Shown: positions 29,511 to 41,338 of the stretch, in pieces | Numbering within the stretch: the stretch's first letter is position 1 | How the letters are laid out: each line of letters opens with the position of its first letter | NCBI RefSeq assembly: GCF_009730915.1 | Contig: NC_052489.1 | Location: 22,561,916 to 22,625,915 of the forward strand | Direction: 5' to 3' | Length of the DNA: 64,000 nucleotides | Origin: Dioscorea cayenensis subsp. rotundata | Taxonomy: Eukaryota > Streptophyta > Magnoliopsida > Dioscoreales > Dioscoreaceae | The notes under the pieces: model-generated | The model's database searches: none | Seen by the model: the letters and a program-made list of their open reading frames with translations, nothing else | What the model was told of the DNA's origin: nothing | Translations under genes and position numbers: made by a program

Positions 29511-30136
29511 TCTTATTGGTTATTATAAGTTTAACTTGAAAAATTTGTTTGTTTTGAATGTTTTATCTTTGTTGTGTTTCTTATGTTTTATCTTTAAATT
29601 GAACATGAAGGAAGTGCTTTTGTATTAGTTTTATTTGCTATTATTTGAAGGTGGTGGTGTTTTTAAATGTTTTGTTTAGTTTTGAAGGTGGCGTTTTTAA
29701 ATGTTAAAGATTCTTTCTTTCACATAAACCATGACAAATTGCAATACATTTATTAAAAAGTTGCTTGTATTTAAATACAAAATAAAATTATTTGTATTTA
29801 AAATATATATTTTACATTAATATATATATAATAATTTTTTATTGCCGTGTCCTGTTGTACCCATGTCTTGAATTTTGAGAAATTGCTGTGTCGCCGTGTC
29901 GCCGTGTCCGTGTCGTGTCCCTGTATCCGTGTCCATGCTTCATAGACCTCAAGTTAGCTAAGCCTCTTTAACTAATTTGGCATTAATCAATAAACAGGTT
30001 GTGGTATTGGTTTCCCAAAGATGGGCCACCAGAACCAGTTGTGGTTTTGGTAGTATCGTATTTCAGAGGATAGTACACTTAACAGTTATTTCTTAAGCAA
30101 TGGGTATAATGATCAGTATGACAATGAAAAAAAAAC

Positions 30137-30479
30137 CTTGACAGAGTTTGGAACGAGACTCTTGTACAGAGCTCGGAAGCCCTCATGGCGCAGTCTTCCT
30201 AAATGCATCAATCATTCCTGAGTATTCCATTGGTGCTTTGCTCATACCTTGACCCATTAAAACAGAGGCAACATGGTTCCTACCCACCATCTGCATACAT
30301 CTCAAAATGCCATCAAGCGGATAGGCGACAGTCTGTCCAACAGTTCCACCAGTAGCTCCACAAGCAAGCCTTGTCACCATACTCAACTCTCCATTATCAA
30401 CTATTCCGTATGGATTGGTTTTGGCCAACCAATCTTTCAGAGATTCATAAACGGCAAAGTTGAGACCAATATATGGAAT
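30137..30479 (-). pseudogene. Single-exon fragment of an ADNT1-type mitochondrial carrier
   Basis: The minus strand reads IPYIGLNFAVYESLKDWL, then TRLACGATGGTVGQTVAYPLD, YSGMIDAFRKT and EGFRALYKSLVPNSVK: the last-repeat exon of an adenine-nucleotide carrier of the inner mitochondrial membrane, similar to plant ADNT1. A good acceptor precedes it (TTGTAG at the 30480 edge), and a GT follows at 30136. The frame breaks by two bases near 30192-30195, between RKT and the RHEGF-type segment, and PLDGILRCMQM departs from the PxD.(I/V)RRR carrier signature. No other exon of the gene is found. Pseudogene. Confidence 0.82.
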
Positions 30480-30617
30480 CTACAAGCATAATTTGATATG
30501 CTTTCAAATTAAGTCCTGCTTTATTATCGACTGTTCAGCAAGACATTATTTCTTAGTTAAGAAGAATTAATGCAAGAGTAACTGAAAGTTAATGCAAACT
30601 CTTCAACCTTAGGATAG

Positions 30618-31658
30618 TGTTAGTTCCTCCGGTGTGGTTTGTGGGTATTAGGTAACACTCAAGCACTCATAGAAGTCTCACACAAACCAACAAAGAAAGA
30701 GACACACAAACAAACACAAGGAGACACACAACGTTAGTAACCTAGTTCGGCGTCCACTCACCTACGTATGGGGGGCCAAGCCCGGAGATAAACAATCCAC
30801 TAAAAGAGGTAAAAAAATATATGAGTACAAACACTTGTCAATCACACTCTCAACAATGAAGATCACTACCCTCTCTAGATTGCTTAGTGCTCACTCACTC
30901 ACCTACAAGAGTCACTTAAGAGTCACCCTTACAATCTATGAGCAAGGTAGCTTATATAGACGCCTCAACATCCCAAATATAGCACATACCTCTTTTAGAA
31001 TCTCCGCGGCTACTAATTTAAAAACCTGTCGAAATTGGCTATTACAACTCTTGTTGTAACATGAATTGTAACATGGCCCTGACTGCTGACTTGACTGAGT
31101 TTTGGTTACGTTGTGGACGACCTCAAGACCCATCAACCTCCCGGTCATGCTTAGTCCGAGTCGATGCAGCCAAATCTCCCGATCCCGACTGCCGGCAACT
31201 AGCCTACCTCCTCAGTTCCTCATTACGCAGTCCCCTCAAAGATTCTCCAAACTTGATCTTCAATTCACCCAAGTTTGGTCCTCAAATCTAGCCTTAAATA
31301 GACTTTAATCAATCTTCATCAAGGATTCTTCAAATCATATCTTCAATTAGTCTTCATTCACACAATGAATAGATCTTTCTTTAATTAAGCTCCACCATAT
31401 TTAGTCTTCAATCATATCTCTCTAAGTATGGTCTTGATATGATCTTGTTTTCAAAATGTAATGCATTGCCAAAAATAAATCCACCAAGATCTTTAAGATA
31501 GCTTCACCATGATCTTCAAGATGTTTGCCTTGCACTCCAAGTCTCCTTGCCATGTCACAATGCTTGCCACATCATCAATTATGCTTTGTCACCTTAGTTG
31601 CCACGCCACTTGGTCTAGGTGTCAAATCATGCCAATAAATAGTGCGGTTACACTAACA
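30618..31658 (-). repeat. 3' LTR of the pol-less element
   Basis: 1041 bp, TG...CA. It matches the right LTR through nearly its whole length with scattered substitutions. It lacks a segment of about 75 bp that the right LTR has near 36700-36775. Confidence 0.9.
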
Positions 31659-32089
31659 ATCTCCCCATTTGGCATAATTTGACACAACTGCTTTTGCACC
31701 CAGACTGACTCTTGTTACAACATTCTGTTACAACACTGACCTAGACACAAACTAGACTAACGCTGTTACAACTTCCAGTTACAACATTAACTGGAGAACA
31801 GAAACCAGGACTGACACAAGATTTCAACTACTTGCTTACAAGGAGCTGTGAAAATTTTACAAACTGCAACTAGTGAGACAAAATACGATTAAACATAATG
31901 AACTGACAAACATAACAGTGTTTAACACAATAAGAGTAAATGTTTCAAATGTCCAAGAAATGAAAAAAATAACTAGTCAGTCTGGTGCTAGCACACTTCT
32001 CCCCCTTTGTGACATAATTGATGTTGAAGTCTTTGTGAATTGTTGCAAGTCTTGTTACATTTTCTCCGGCAGGTCCCCCTTTCTTCAGG

Positions 32090-33938
32090 CTTCTTGGTCT
32101 TCATCTCCCCCTGAATCGTGGCCATCATCTTTTCTCTTCTTCTTCTTCTTCTCAAGAATCTCCAGGCGAGATAGAATCTTCTGCTTTTGTTTGGCAATGA
32201 TGAACAATTCTGCAGATAATGCTCATTGCCTCCTCTCCGTATCTTCTAGTTTCTCTTTCAACATCTTCTCATATTCTTCTTCTACCAATAGATTTGCTTA
32301 TTCTGCATCTTCAGGCATTGGTGGTGGAGACACCCTTCCTACAAATAAATCAATTTTTTTACCTAGGCTGAACAGCTTTTGAGAAATCTTCAGCTTCTTC
32401 ACTGCTGTGACTGCTTCTCCCTTCCTGAGTTGTACTCCATGTTGTAACAAATACTGCGACAGTAGTGCAGGATACCCAAGTGATATTGAGGATCTTGTAC
32501 AGTCAGCTTCTTTCATAATATTTTGGAAGATCAGCCTTCCCAAATTGAACTTTTTGCCAGTTCCAATAGCAAATAATAAAAGCGCGAGCTCCTTTACTAT
32601 GCTGGAGTTGTGTGGGGCTGGTAACCAATTCTGAATACCAAGTCTAAAGAGAACATTATACTTGGATGTGAGGGTAGAGGCTGGAAGTCTTGACTCTACT
32701 CCCCATGACTCCGTTCTTCCTCCAGTAATCCCTTTTAGCACTTCCTCATTCAGCTCTAGCCCTTCTTCATAGTTGCCCTTCACCTCTGGTTTAAACTCCA
32801 GGAATCTGTTCAGGCAAGCTGGAGTAAAAGGAATCCACTTACCTCGAACATAAACTCTAGTAATGCCCTTGTCAGATGGCAGCAGATTACTGTAGAATTC
32901 ATGAACTAGAGACAAATTATAACTTTCTGGAAATGTTGCAGACTTGTACAGACTCCTTTCTTGCAATAACTTAGTCAGCCCAAACTTCTCAAATGCCAAC
33001 TCATCAATCATTCTTTCAACCATAATACCTCTCTCTTCAATAGATTCAAACTTCTTCTTAGATGCTTTATCAAGGAATCTGTCTTCATCACCGTCTTTTG
33101 CCTGTTGGGTTGCCTTCTTCTTCTTTTCTTTCTTAGAACTTACTGATGGTTTCTCCCCCTGTTTTGCTACTTCAGTGCAACTCCTTTTGGGCCTTGGAGA
33201 GGCTTCTACTTCGGGATCTGCAAAAGACTTCCTCTTAAACTTGCTAACCTTCTCCTTCTTCTTCTGCAGCATCTTCTCCCTTGACAGGGCCTTCTTCTCA
33301 GACACTGCTTTCTTCCCTTTAGCAATCTGGGCAACACGATCTTTGAGTGGGATCTCATCAGAACTATGTGAACTGTCAGATGTTGCAGAAGATGTTGTAA
33401 CCGGTGTTGCGACATGTTCTGTTTTTATAGGTGCTTCAGCATGTCGGTGTAGATCACCCAGAACTTCACTTAGAATAGTAGTAGCCTCTTCTTCAGCACT
33501 AGTGGGAGTATTTGTACTTTTTCTTCCGCTAGCCTCTCCTGCTCGTGTTTGGGTCATTTCTTTTTCTGCAGCATCTTCTCCCCCAACCTGTTGATTTTTT
33601 GATTCTTCTACATCTGGAACTGTAGTGGAGTCCTCCTATTCATCTTCCTCGGTTCACTGAATATATGCTCTTGGAAATAACTCTCATACCCATCTGAGAA
33701 GATCATCTTTGTCCTTTACTCCTGAGGGAACATCCTGTGATGATGTTTGTGCATTTACTACTCTGCCAGCATCCTGAGGATAGACAAAAGGGATGATAGC
33801 TTTTGACAAATCTTCTGGTTCTTCTCCTCTTGATGGACTCCCACCAGAATAGGTCTCTTTCATTCTTACTTCCGCAATTCGGGCATCGATTTCTTGTGGG
33901 GTCGCTGGAGCACGGCAGGCCATCCTCTTTGTCCTCAT
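32090..33938 (-). pseudogene. Extra ORF, putative plant transposon protein domain
   Basis: The main open part is 33557-32298 (419 residues), but the same frame reaches back to an ATG at 33938 and forward to about 32090, interrupted by nonsense codons at about 33684, two more before 33557, and at 32298 and about 32222. The N-terminal half is charged and lysine-rich with KKEKKKK-type runs, plausibly nuclear. The C-terminal half holds a folded domain with SLVHEFYSNLLP, VYVRGKWIPFTPACLNRFL and ISLGYPALLSQYLLQHGV, characteristic of a plant-specific domain annotated as putative plant transposon protein. Past 32298 the frame still spells a heptad-like, charged segment. Its role is unknown. It occupies the place of pol. 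Confidence 0.75.
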
Positions 33939-34378
33939 CTTTTCTCACTGTCTTCGTCTTCTTCTTCTCTTTCTCCTGATTTCAAAAATAATCTTTGGAA
34001 ACAATTTGGGATATTAGGGTTTTTATGCCCCTTTAATTAGTTATAACTTCCAAGGCACCCTTTCATATTTCAAAAACAAAATATCTCATTTCAAAAAAAA
34101 AAAAAACCTTCTCTTTTTTTGAATATATATTTTTTAATTTTCCTTCCTCTTTATTTCCTTGTTTTTGATTTTTGATTTTTTTTTTATTTTTTTTTATAAA
34201 ACTTTGAGAGACATCAAGAGATTTTCACTCGTTGGAGTGTTTTGCTTGTTGACTTCATAGGACCATGGTCAACACTTTGCTGATTGTAACATAATGTTGT
34301 AGCTGTCCAACTTTTCACCATCTTCAGATCAGAATTGGAGCCCTCTACATCTTCTCTTGGCTTTTTGTCCTTTTGGAT

Positions 34379-36013
34379 TCATAATTTCTTGATTACTATG
34401 GTCTTCCCTCTGACTTTCCTTTTGATAACGGCTTGTACATGTCCAATTATTCTTCCACTTTTCAAATCTTCTTTTAATTTGATGCACTTGGGTCTTATGT
34501 GGCCAGTCTCTCCACAATAAAAGCATGTAGGCACTTCAATTTTTGGTTCTTTCCTTGTTTTGACTTGCTTTTCTTCATTGTTTTGTTGGTCAGTTGACTT
34601 GACAAACACAACTCCTGAACCTTCTATCTTGACACTTGAGCTTTCTCCAATATACCCAATACCATGTCGAGCTTTACTAGTTCTTCCAACTGATAGAATC
34701 TCTTCAAGCTTGGCAGTACCCTTGTTCATGGAGTCCAAGGTCTTCTCAGCATTGCACATCTTTTCTTTACATATACTCAACTCTTCCTCCAAGCGTTGGT
34801 TTTGCAACATCATATCATTAAATTTGTTCATTATGAGTTTATAACTTGTGAGAAGATCATTTTCTGTTACCTCATTGTACTCACTGTCAGTTTCAGTGGA
34901 TGTTGTAGCTGATGTTGCAACATATTCTGCAACAAACGTGGATCCATTCATCACAGCAGGAAAAGATGTATGATAGTTATTTAGACTTCCTTCATCTTCT
35001 TCCTCCATGCTGCCATCTGAATCATCACTCCATCTAGCATTCAGTGACTTTCCTTTCTTCCTGAGAGTGTTAGCACATTCGGATTGATAGTGCCCAAAGC
35101 CACCACATTCTCTACACTTGATCTTCATGATATGATCTTCGACTTCTTCCTTTCTGTGATGATCTTCAACTTCTTCCTTTTCTTTATTTAGACCATCTCT
35201 TCTTTGGAATTTCTTGCCTTGTGTCTTGTATCTTCTAAGCATGTCATGAATCTTTCTTGACAAGAAAACAATTTCTTTATCCTCTTCATCTTCATCTTCT
35301 GTTATAACAGCCTGTTGTAACTCCTTCTGTTTTATTGCTTCAACCTTTAAGGATATATCTTCTATTCTTTTTTCAGGATTAAGTTTCATCTCATATGCTT
35401 ACAAAGACCCTATCAGCTCATCCAATTTCATAGTTGAAATATCTCTTGCTTCTTCTATTGCCGAGATTTTTGTATCAAATCTTCTTGGGAGTGATCTAAG
35501 AGTCTTCCGGACTAGCTTTTTATCCAAGTAATCCTTGCCAAACTGGTAGGCCTGATTTGCTATATCCATTAATTTTGCATTGAACATGGCTATCGTCTCA
35601 TCTTCTCCCATCCTGAGATTTTCGAACATAGTTGTTAACATTTGAGGTTTGGATTCTCTTACCAAGTTGGTACCTTCATGTATGGTTTGAAGAATCTCCC
35701 AAGCTTTCTTGGCACACTCGCATGTTGCAATATACTTGAACTGGTTCTCATCAACTCCTCCAAAGATTGCATTGAGAGCTTTCCCATTGGCATTAGCTTT
35801 GCGCATGTCTTCGACACTCCAACTGCTTTTCTTCTTCATGATCACGTTCTTGTCTTCATCAACTAGAGTAGGAGGAGACCATCCTTCTTCTACGGCAATC
35901 CATGCACTCTCATCTATGGATTTGATAAACGCCTTCATGCGTGCCTTCCAATATGGATAGTTGGATCCATTTAGCAACGGTGGCGTGTGACGGAAGCTCC
36001 TTCTTTTTCAGCC
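34379..36013 (-). pseudogene. gag of the pol-less copia-type element
   Basis: Two adjacent open blocks, 35977-35399 and 35389-34379, are separated by a TAA near 35400. The first has the copia gag/UBN2 features: SNYPYWKARMKAFIKS, then KKAWEILQTIHEG, then RMGEDETIAMFNAKL and LPRRFDTKISAIEEA. The second has two CCHC knuckles, CRECGGFGHYQSEC and CFYCGETGHIRPKC. An ATG at about 36013 is out of frame with the block, apparently through a small indel in the first codons. It would be the structural protein of the particle; as written it is broken. Confidence 0.85.
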
Positions 36014-36087
36014 ATCAATGAAACTTGTTAGGACCTCGCCGACTTTGAAACCAAAGTGAAAATGGCGACCAAGGCTCTGATACCACT

Positions 36088-37193
36088 TGTTAGTTCCTCC
36101 AGTGTGGTTTGTGGGTATTAGGTAACACTCAATCACTCATAAAAGTCTCATACAAACCAACAAAGAAAGAGACACACAAACAAACACAAGGAGACACACA
36201 ACGTTGGTAACCCAGTTCGGCCTCCACTCGCCTACGTCTGGGGGGGCCAAGCCCGGAGATAAACAATCCACTAAAAGAGGTAAAAAATATATGAGTACAA
36301 ACACTTGTCACTCACACTCTTAACAATGAAGATCACTACCCTCTCTAGATTGCCTAGTGCTCACTCACTCTCCTCCAAGAGTTACCCTTACAATCTACAA
36401 GCAAGGTAGCTTATATAGCCGCCTCAATGTCCCAAATATAGCACATACCTCTTTTAGAATCTCCGCGGCTACTAATTTGAAAACCTGCCGAAATTAGCTG
36501 TTGCAACTCCTGTTGTAACATGAATTGTAACATGGCCCTGACTGCTGACTTGGCTGAGTTCTGCTTACGTTGCGGACGACCTCAAGAGCCATCAACCTCC
36601 CGGTCATGCTTAGTCCGAGTCGATGCAGCTAAATCTCCTGATCCCGACTACCGGTAACTAGCCTACCTCCTCAGTTCCTCATCACGCAGTCCCCTTGCAA
36701 GGGGCGCACGTCCTTGTGCGTCTTTATGAAACTTGCCAAACTTAGTCTTCAATCAACCTAAATTTGGTCTTCAAAGATTCTCCAAACTTGATCTTCAATT
36801 CACCCAAGTTTGGTCCTCAAATCTTGCCTTCAATAGACTTCAATCAATCTTCATCAAGGATTCTTCAAATCATATTTTCAATTAGTCTTCATTCACACCA
36901 TGAATAGATCATTCTTTAATTAAGCTCCACCATATTTAGTCTTAAATCATATCTCTCTAAGTATGGTCTTGATATGATCTTGTCTTCAAAATGTAATGCA
37001 TTGCCAAAAATAAATCCACCAAGATCTTTAAGATAACTTCACCATGATCTTCAAGATGTTTGCCTTGCACTCCAAGTCTCCTTGCCATGTCACAATGCTT
37101 GCCACATCATCAATTATGCTTTGTCACCTTAGTTGCCACGTCACTTGGTCTAGGTGTCAAATCATGCCAATAAATAGTGCGGTTGCACTAACA
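36088..37193 (-). repeat. 5' LTR of the pol-less element
   Basis: 1106 bp. It holds the extra segment beginning TTGCAAGGGGCGCACG. It is followed on the minus strand by the tRNA-Met primer site. Confidence 0.9.
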
Positions 37194-37329
37194 TATAGGA
37201 TGAAGAGGAGCACACAAAACTAACATCAAACCAGATACATTGAGCATATACATAGATATAAACTTATCAAAACAGCAGAATCAAATACAAAAGAATCAGT
37301 TATGAAGTAAATTCACATATAAATAAGGT

Positions 37330-37662
37330 GATTCTCCACATAACAGCTCTGGGTCACCCCCATCTTTGAACAAATTATAGGCTTTACGCGACAGAACGTG
37401 AATCTTGACCAACCTATACAATCAAGCAAAAGTAACATGGACTCCCAACAATGCCGATATACAACTCTGATGTCATATATTAGATAAATTATACAATTCT
37501 CATAATATTACAAACTTGCCTCTAAGAACTTCTTTCTTGCTTCTCCAAGTCCATATAATTGAGCTTCACATAAAAAGCACCATATGGATTCCTCTGTATC
37601 ATTTGGATTCTGTGCAACATCTAACCTAAATTGCTCTGCCTCTTCTTCAAATTTGAATCACA
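37330..37662 (-). pseudogene. Two exon-like fragments of an unidentified gene
   Basis: The minus strand carries FEEEAEQFRLDVAQNPND, then ESIWCFLCEAQLYGLGEARK (about 37655-37515), and, after an AG at 37414-37415, LVKIHVLSRKAYNLFKDGGD and PELLCGES (about 37413-37330). Composition and open frames look like coding sequence, but I do not recognise the family. They sit between the LTR element and the XRN exons in the same orientation. Confidence 0.45.
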
Positions 37663-37754
37663 TTGACAATAATTTTTCTGTCTTAACAAAAATCCATTGA
37701 AAATTTTGATTTTTTAATGGATTTCTCCAATTGATATCAATAGAAATAACTTAC

Positions 37755-38395
37755 AACATCTTTCTGTATTGTTTCTATTTCATCAACAGTTTTTGCCGAA
37801 AACTTCTCTTCATAATATCTTTCTTTCCATCCTGGCTCTCCAAGTTTAATATGACACAAGAAAAATTGAACGGTCAACTGCACATCTAAACCACACCATA
37901 TTTTCCCAAGAAAAACCCTTGTTACAACCAAAACAACACAAAGAAAGCACCATCTATAAGAAAAATGAGTATAGTGCTCCATAAACTACAAATATATTTA
38001 CAGCTAGTTCCTGATATGGCATGGTATAAATAGGAAGTGCTAGCATTAATCAACAACAAACATTTAGTTTGATTAGAAACTGCAAACCTTGAATTGCCCT
38101 GGCTTTTCAGAGTTGAAAAGATCAGACTTCTTCCTTAGTAATTCCTTAAGCTTTGATTTCAATTCCTCTTTATTTTCATGTATCTGCCAGTGAAATATCA
38201 TGTGTTAGTAGGAATACAAATCTATACTATGAACAAATCAAATTTTACAAATTAGAAATCATAGTCATACCAAATTTGAATTGCAATAGAGGCATACTTA
38301 TGTTTTAAGACTATTCTCAGCCTCAACAAGAGCAGCACCCATAGATGTCCCTTTTGAAGGATAAATGAGCAGCTTTGCGATGCCATTGGGAAAAT
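37755..38395 (-). pseudogene. Three collinear exons of an XRN-type 5'-3' exoribonuclease
   Basis: In order on the minus strand: about 38395-38312 (GTSMGAALVEAENSLKT), 38183-38088 (HENKEELKSKLKELLRKKSD, GT-AG bounded) and 37850-37755 ([20 protein letters not shown], donor GTAAGT). These are adjacent parts of plant XRN2/3/4 proteins, cytoplasmic or nuclear mRNA-decay enzymes, with introns kept. No AG directly precedes the third exon's homologous start. The N-terminal catalytic exons and everything downstream are absent. It is a gene fragment, not a functional exonuclease. Confidence 0.8.
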
Positions 38396-38399
38396 TAAA

Positions 38400-40998
38400 A
38401 GGACAAATGTGCCCTAACTTTCTTAACTATGTTATTAAGAGATTGACAGGATTAAAAGGACAAAGGACAAATATAATAATACATTCATACCCACTCACAA
38501 ATATAACTACTCCATTTACTTATGGAATATATAGATACAACTAAAATGTTTAGAAAAGCTTATCTAATCTCTAATTCATTCAGTACCAAAGTAAAAATCA
38601 GAAGAATAAGATTATAAACATACATTCTTCAAATTTGTACGTACCTATGTTTCTCAAATGTCTCTAGTAATAAAAAGAGAGGCTGCCTCAAATTGATTAT
38701 CAATAAGGTAAGCATCATTCAAAATACAATCAAATTAGTAAGGTTGAGGTTAACACTTCCTGCTGGCATACATATCAGAGCACCTGTTTCATCTCTCAGC
38801 TACTTTCACATTGTCATTGCCATTTGTCTCACCTAAATCACTCAGACTCAGACTCTAAATTCTATCATTCAACATCATAGACTGCATGCCATTCATCAAG
38901 AATTAATATATAAATAAACATACATATTAAAAATGGAATGAATTTAGTATTGGTAATCAGAGAACATACCAAGCCCTTATAGTTATGTGCACAAAAGAAA
39001 GTTTTGCAGCCTGGAAAACAGAAAATCATGCTAAATGACAATTCATTACCTGAAAGTTCTCTCACCCATATAAAAAAAGTATTTGTCGGAGCCTTCAAAT
39101 TATTCTACTAAATAGTCTCCCCCTATTTCCTTACAATTGGTATATGAAAGTTCACTCACTCGTACACAAAAAGAGAAACTGAAATATTCAATATACAAAC
39201 AACTATTCAAGATAATAAACTGGACAAAAATATTGGAATATAGCCTGCAAAGGCCTTAAAAGAATTTCCATCAAGATCTATATAGGTTTCCAATTATTTT
39301 ATTGGACTTTTTTTTTTTTGCTTTCAAGATTTGCCCGCAGTTGTCATAATAGGAAATGTTTTTTTTTTGAGGGAAAGAGCTCTCAGAGCTAAATCATAAT
39401 AGGAAATGTTCTAACATAAAATAGATTATATTGGATGCCTTGTTAGTTGTTCAGCTGAGTATCCTGGAAGGGGGAAATAGTAATTGCAAAACTAACTCTA
39501 TAAAATAATACTTGCATAAATAGATTGGCTGCCAAGATTTTACGAACAATATCAGATTATATTGATTCTGTTTTTTTTATTCTATTTATTCCTAATAAAC
39601 TTCTCGAAAGATAGATAACCATTTTTGTTATCTTGAGAAGTTGATGTCATTGTTAATATTATGTTATTTTTGCTTCTCACTTGCTAATCAGATTTTGTTT
39701 GATGTTTGTAGGTAGAGTTTTGTTGCTGATGGATGCCTTCATTTGGTGCTATAAAATTAAATCATATCTCAATGATGCATCCATCATATCAAGGTTTGAT
39801 ATGATGCATCCATCATATCTCAATAGGGTAGAACTATTAGTTTTTATTTCAACATGGATTCGGTCATAAATGAAATTTTTAGTTTTATATAACATTTCTT
39901 GAAGATCATTTCAGAATCACATATCTTTGTAAATTTTAATATAAATATCATAACTTTGAAACAAAGACTTGTTGCCAAACTTTAATCTAATCAAAATGAC
40001 TCCCAATTGTTTGCAAATAATGCATATAAAACACTGTTTTGTGCCTTCAATCTTGAATCTAATCAAACTTTATTTAGACACTGACACCAACCATAGATTT
40101 GTGGATAATAAGAGACACCCAATTAGTCAAAAGGGTGACTTGATGAGGACATCAAGCACAATTTAAACTACATTTTATCTCACAAAATATACAAAATACA
40201 TCATTAGTTTCTTCATTTCTATCTCTAAATCAATTGCAGTAAATTTTAATCAGCTCAAGAAAAGGCAGCCACATCACACGTGTTTGTGATAAATACAAAT
40301 GAGATCAATGTCTCAACGTCAGCAGAAAAAAAAGGTTCAACAGGAACTAAATTCCTCATATGCTTTTTTTCACAATCATTTTACTGATCCATCATTCTTA
40401 ATTAGAAGAAAGGTAATGAGAACAATGAGCAAAGAATGAGGACATGTCTTTGCTGTAGACTTAACAAGTTTTTTTTGTTCCAGTGATCTTAACTGACACA
40501 TGCATATCAAGAATTTTATTCAAATAATGTATTTGAAAGGACCAGTAGAATAATATGCTTCTCAAACTCTGTATTTTCATGTCAAGTTATGAGTCTAAGA
40601 GGTTGATCATATAAAAAATAGTATTGGTAATAAATGCAATATTTGACCAATAAAACAGTTTGGGAGTTCATTGAGAATTCTTGTCCTTGTCGGAGATTGA
40701 GAATATCAGTAAAAAACATAATGACAACCAAATAAGCTGCAAATTTCAACAAATCCTCAGTTTCCTTCGAAATTGGTCCTAACCGAGACCAATCTCCGCT
40801 GTACTTGAACAATTACAGAGCCGTGTAACAAATAATGTGTTACTATGATGAAAATGACTTGATGCATTTCTCTTATGCATTGATGAAAGCAATGGAGAAA
40901 AACACTTGAAAGTTATCTTTCACATTTTGCAAAGGAATTAAATCAAAGATAACTGAAAGAGAAAAAATAAGCTCTGTATTTGATTTATTATTGTGATA
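38400..40998. other. AT-rich DNA without recognised genes
   Basis: Only short, low-similarity ORFs. There are small direct repeats, for example CATCCATCATATC at about 39778-39826. No transposon end was recognised. Confidence 0.45.
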
Positions 40999-41338
40999 TT
41001 ATAAAATAAATGGCCGGGGATCCTTCTCCCGGATAATCTGTAAAGTATCTGCCACCGTGTCAGCGTTTAATGCATCTGCATTGACACTTGATAAATCATG
41101 CCTGCCATCTCGTGAAGACCTTCCATCAAACACCCAAGTCTATGAAATCACCCTTTTTCTCAATGTTAGCTTTCACATCAAAACTAGATTTGATACTTTG
41201 CATGTTGGGATGAAATACAAGGGATGATGCAGGTGACCTTAGATCAAATAATCTCTTATTGGTGATCTGTGTTCGGCCCTCCAATTGTAGTAAAACATGC
41301 AGATTGGGCCACCCTTGTTCGTACATCCACGTGTCTTT
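40999..41338 (-). pseudogene. Rep (C1) N-terminal fragment, geminivirus-like
   Basis: The minus strand from 41338 shows the second rolling-circle motif region (PNLHVLLQLEG), the geminivirus Rep sequence motif (RLFDLRSPASS, FHPNMQ) and the third motif region (SSFDVKANIEKKGD). A frame change lies near 41127, and the block continues as FDGRSSRDGR to a TAA at 40999. The first histidine expected in motif II is Asn, and the motif III position that holds the nicking tyrosine is Asn, so it could not nick DNA. Motif I is not seen upstream. Confidence 0.82.

Larger units (their letters stand above)
24248..29944 (+). mobile_element. hAT-superfamily transposon, GACCTCAA duplication
   Basis: An 8-bp direct repeat GACCTCAA lies at 24240-24247 and 29945-29952. 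Inside it the ends are imperfect inverted repeats: left GAAGCACGGACAC near 24252, right GTGTCCATGCTTC near 29930-29942. The subterminal zones are rich in CGTGTC / GACACGG motifs, as expected for transposase binding. The 5.7-kb interior carries an hAT transposase gene on the plus strand, a 101-bp tandem array and long AT-rich DNA. The element looks structurally complete, though its transposase ORF is shifted. Confidence 0.88.
30618..37193 (-). mobile_element. Pol-less copia-type LTR element with gag and an extra ORF
   Basis: Two direct LTRs (30618-31658 and 36088-37193), both TGTTAGT...ACTAACA, flank 4.4 kb. Next to the right LTR is a primer site complementary to plant initiator tRNA-Met (TGGTATCAGAGC on the minus strand, 36075-36086). 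Next to the left LTR is a purine tract (AAATGGGGAGAT), so the element reads on the minus strand. Target duplication is near-perfect: GATAG (30613-30617) versus TATAG (37194-37198). It encodes gag and one non-retroviral ORF, but no protease, integrase, reverse transcriptase or RNase H. It must have moved using enzymes of a partner element. Confidence 0.88.

Noticed and set aside
32944-33594. A 216-codon plus-strand ORF rich in Ser, Phe and Cys
   Set aside because: Antisense of the lysine-rich extra ORF of the LTR element, which has recognisable domain sequence.
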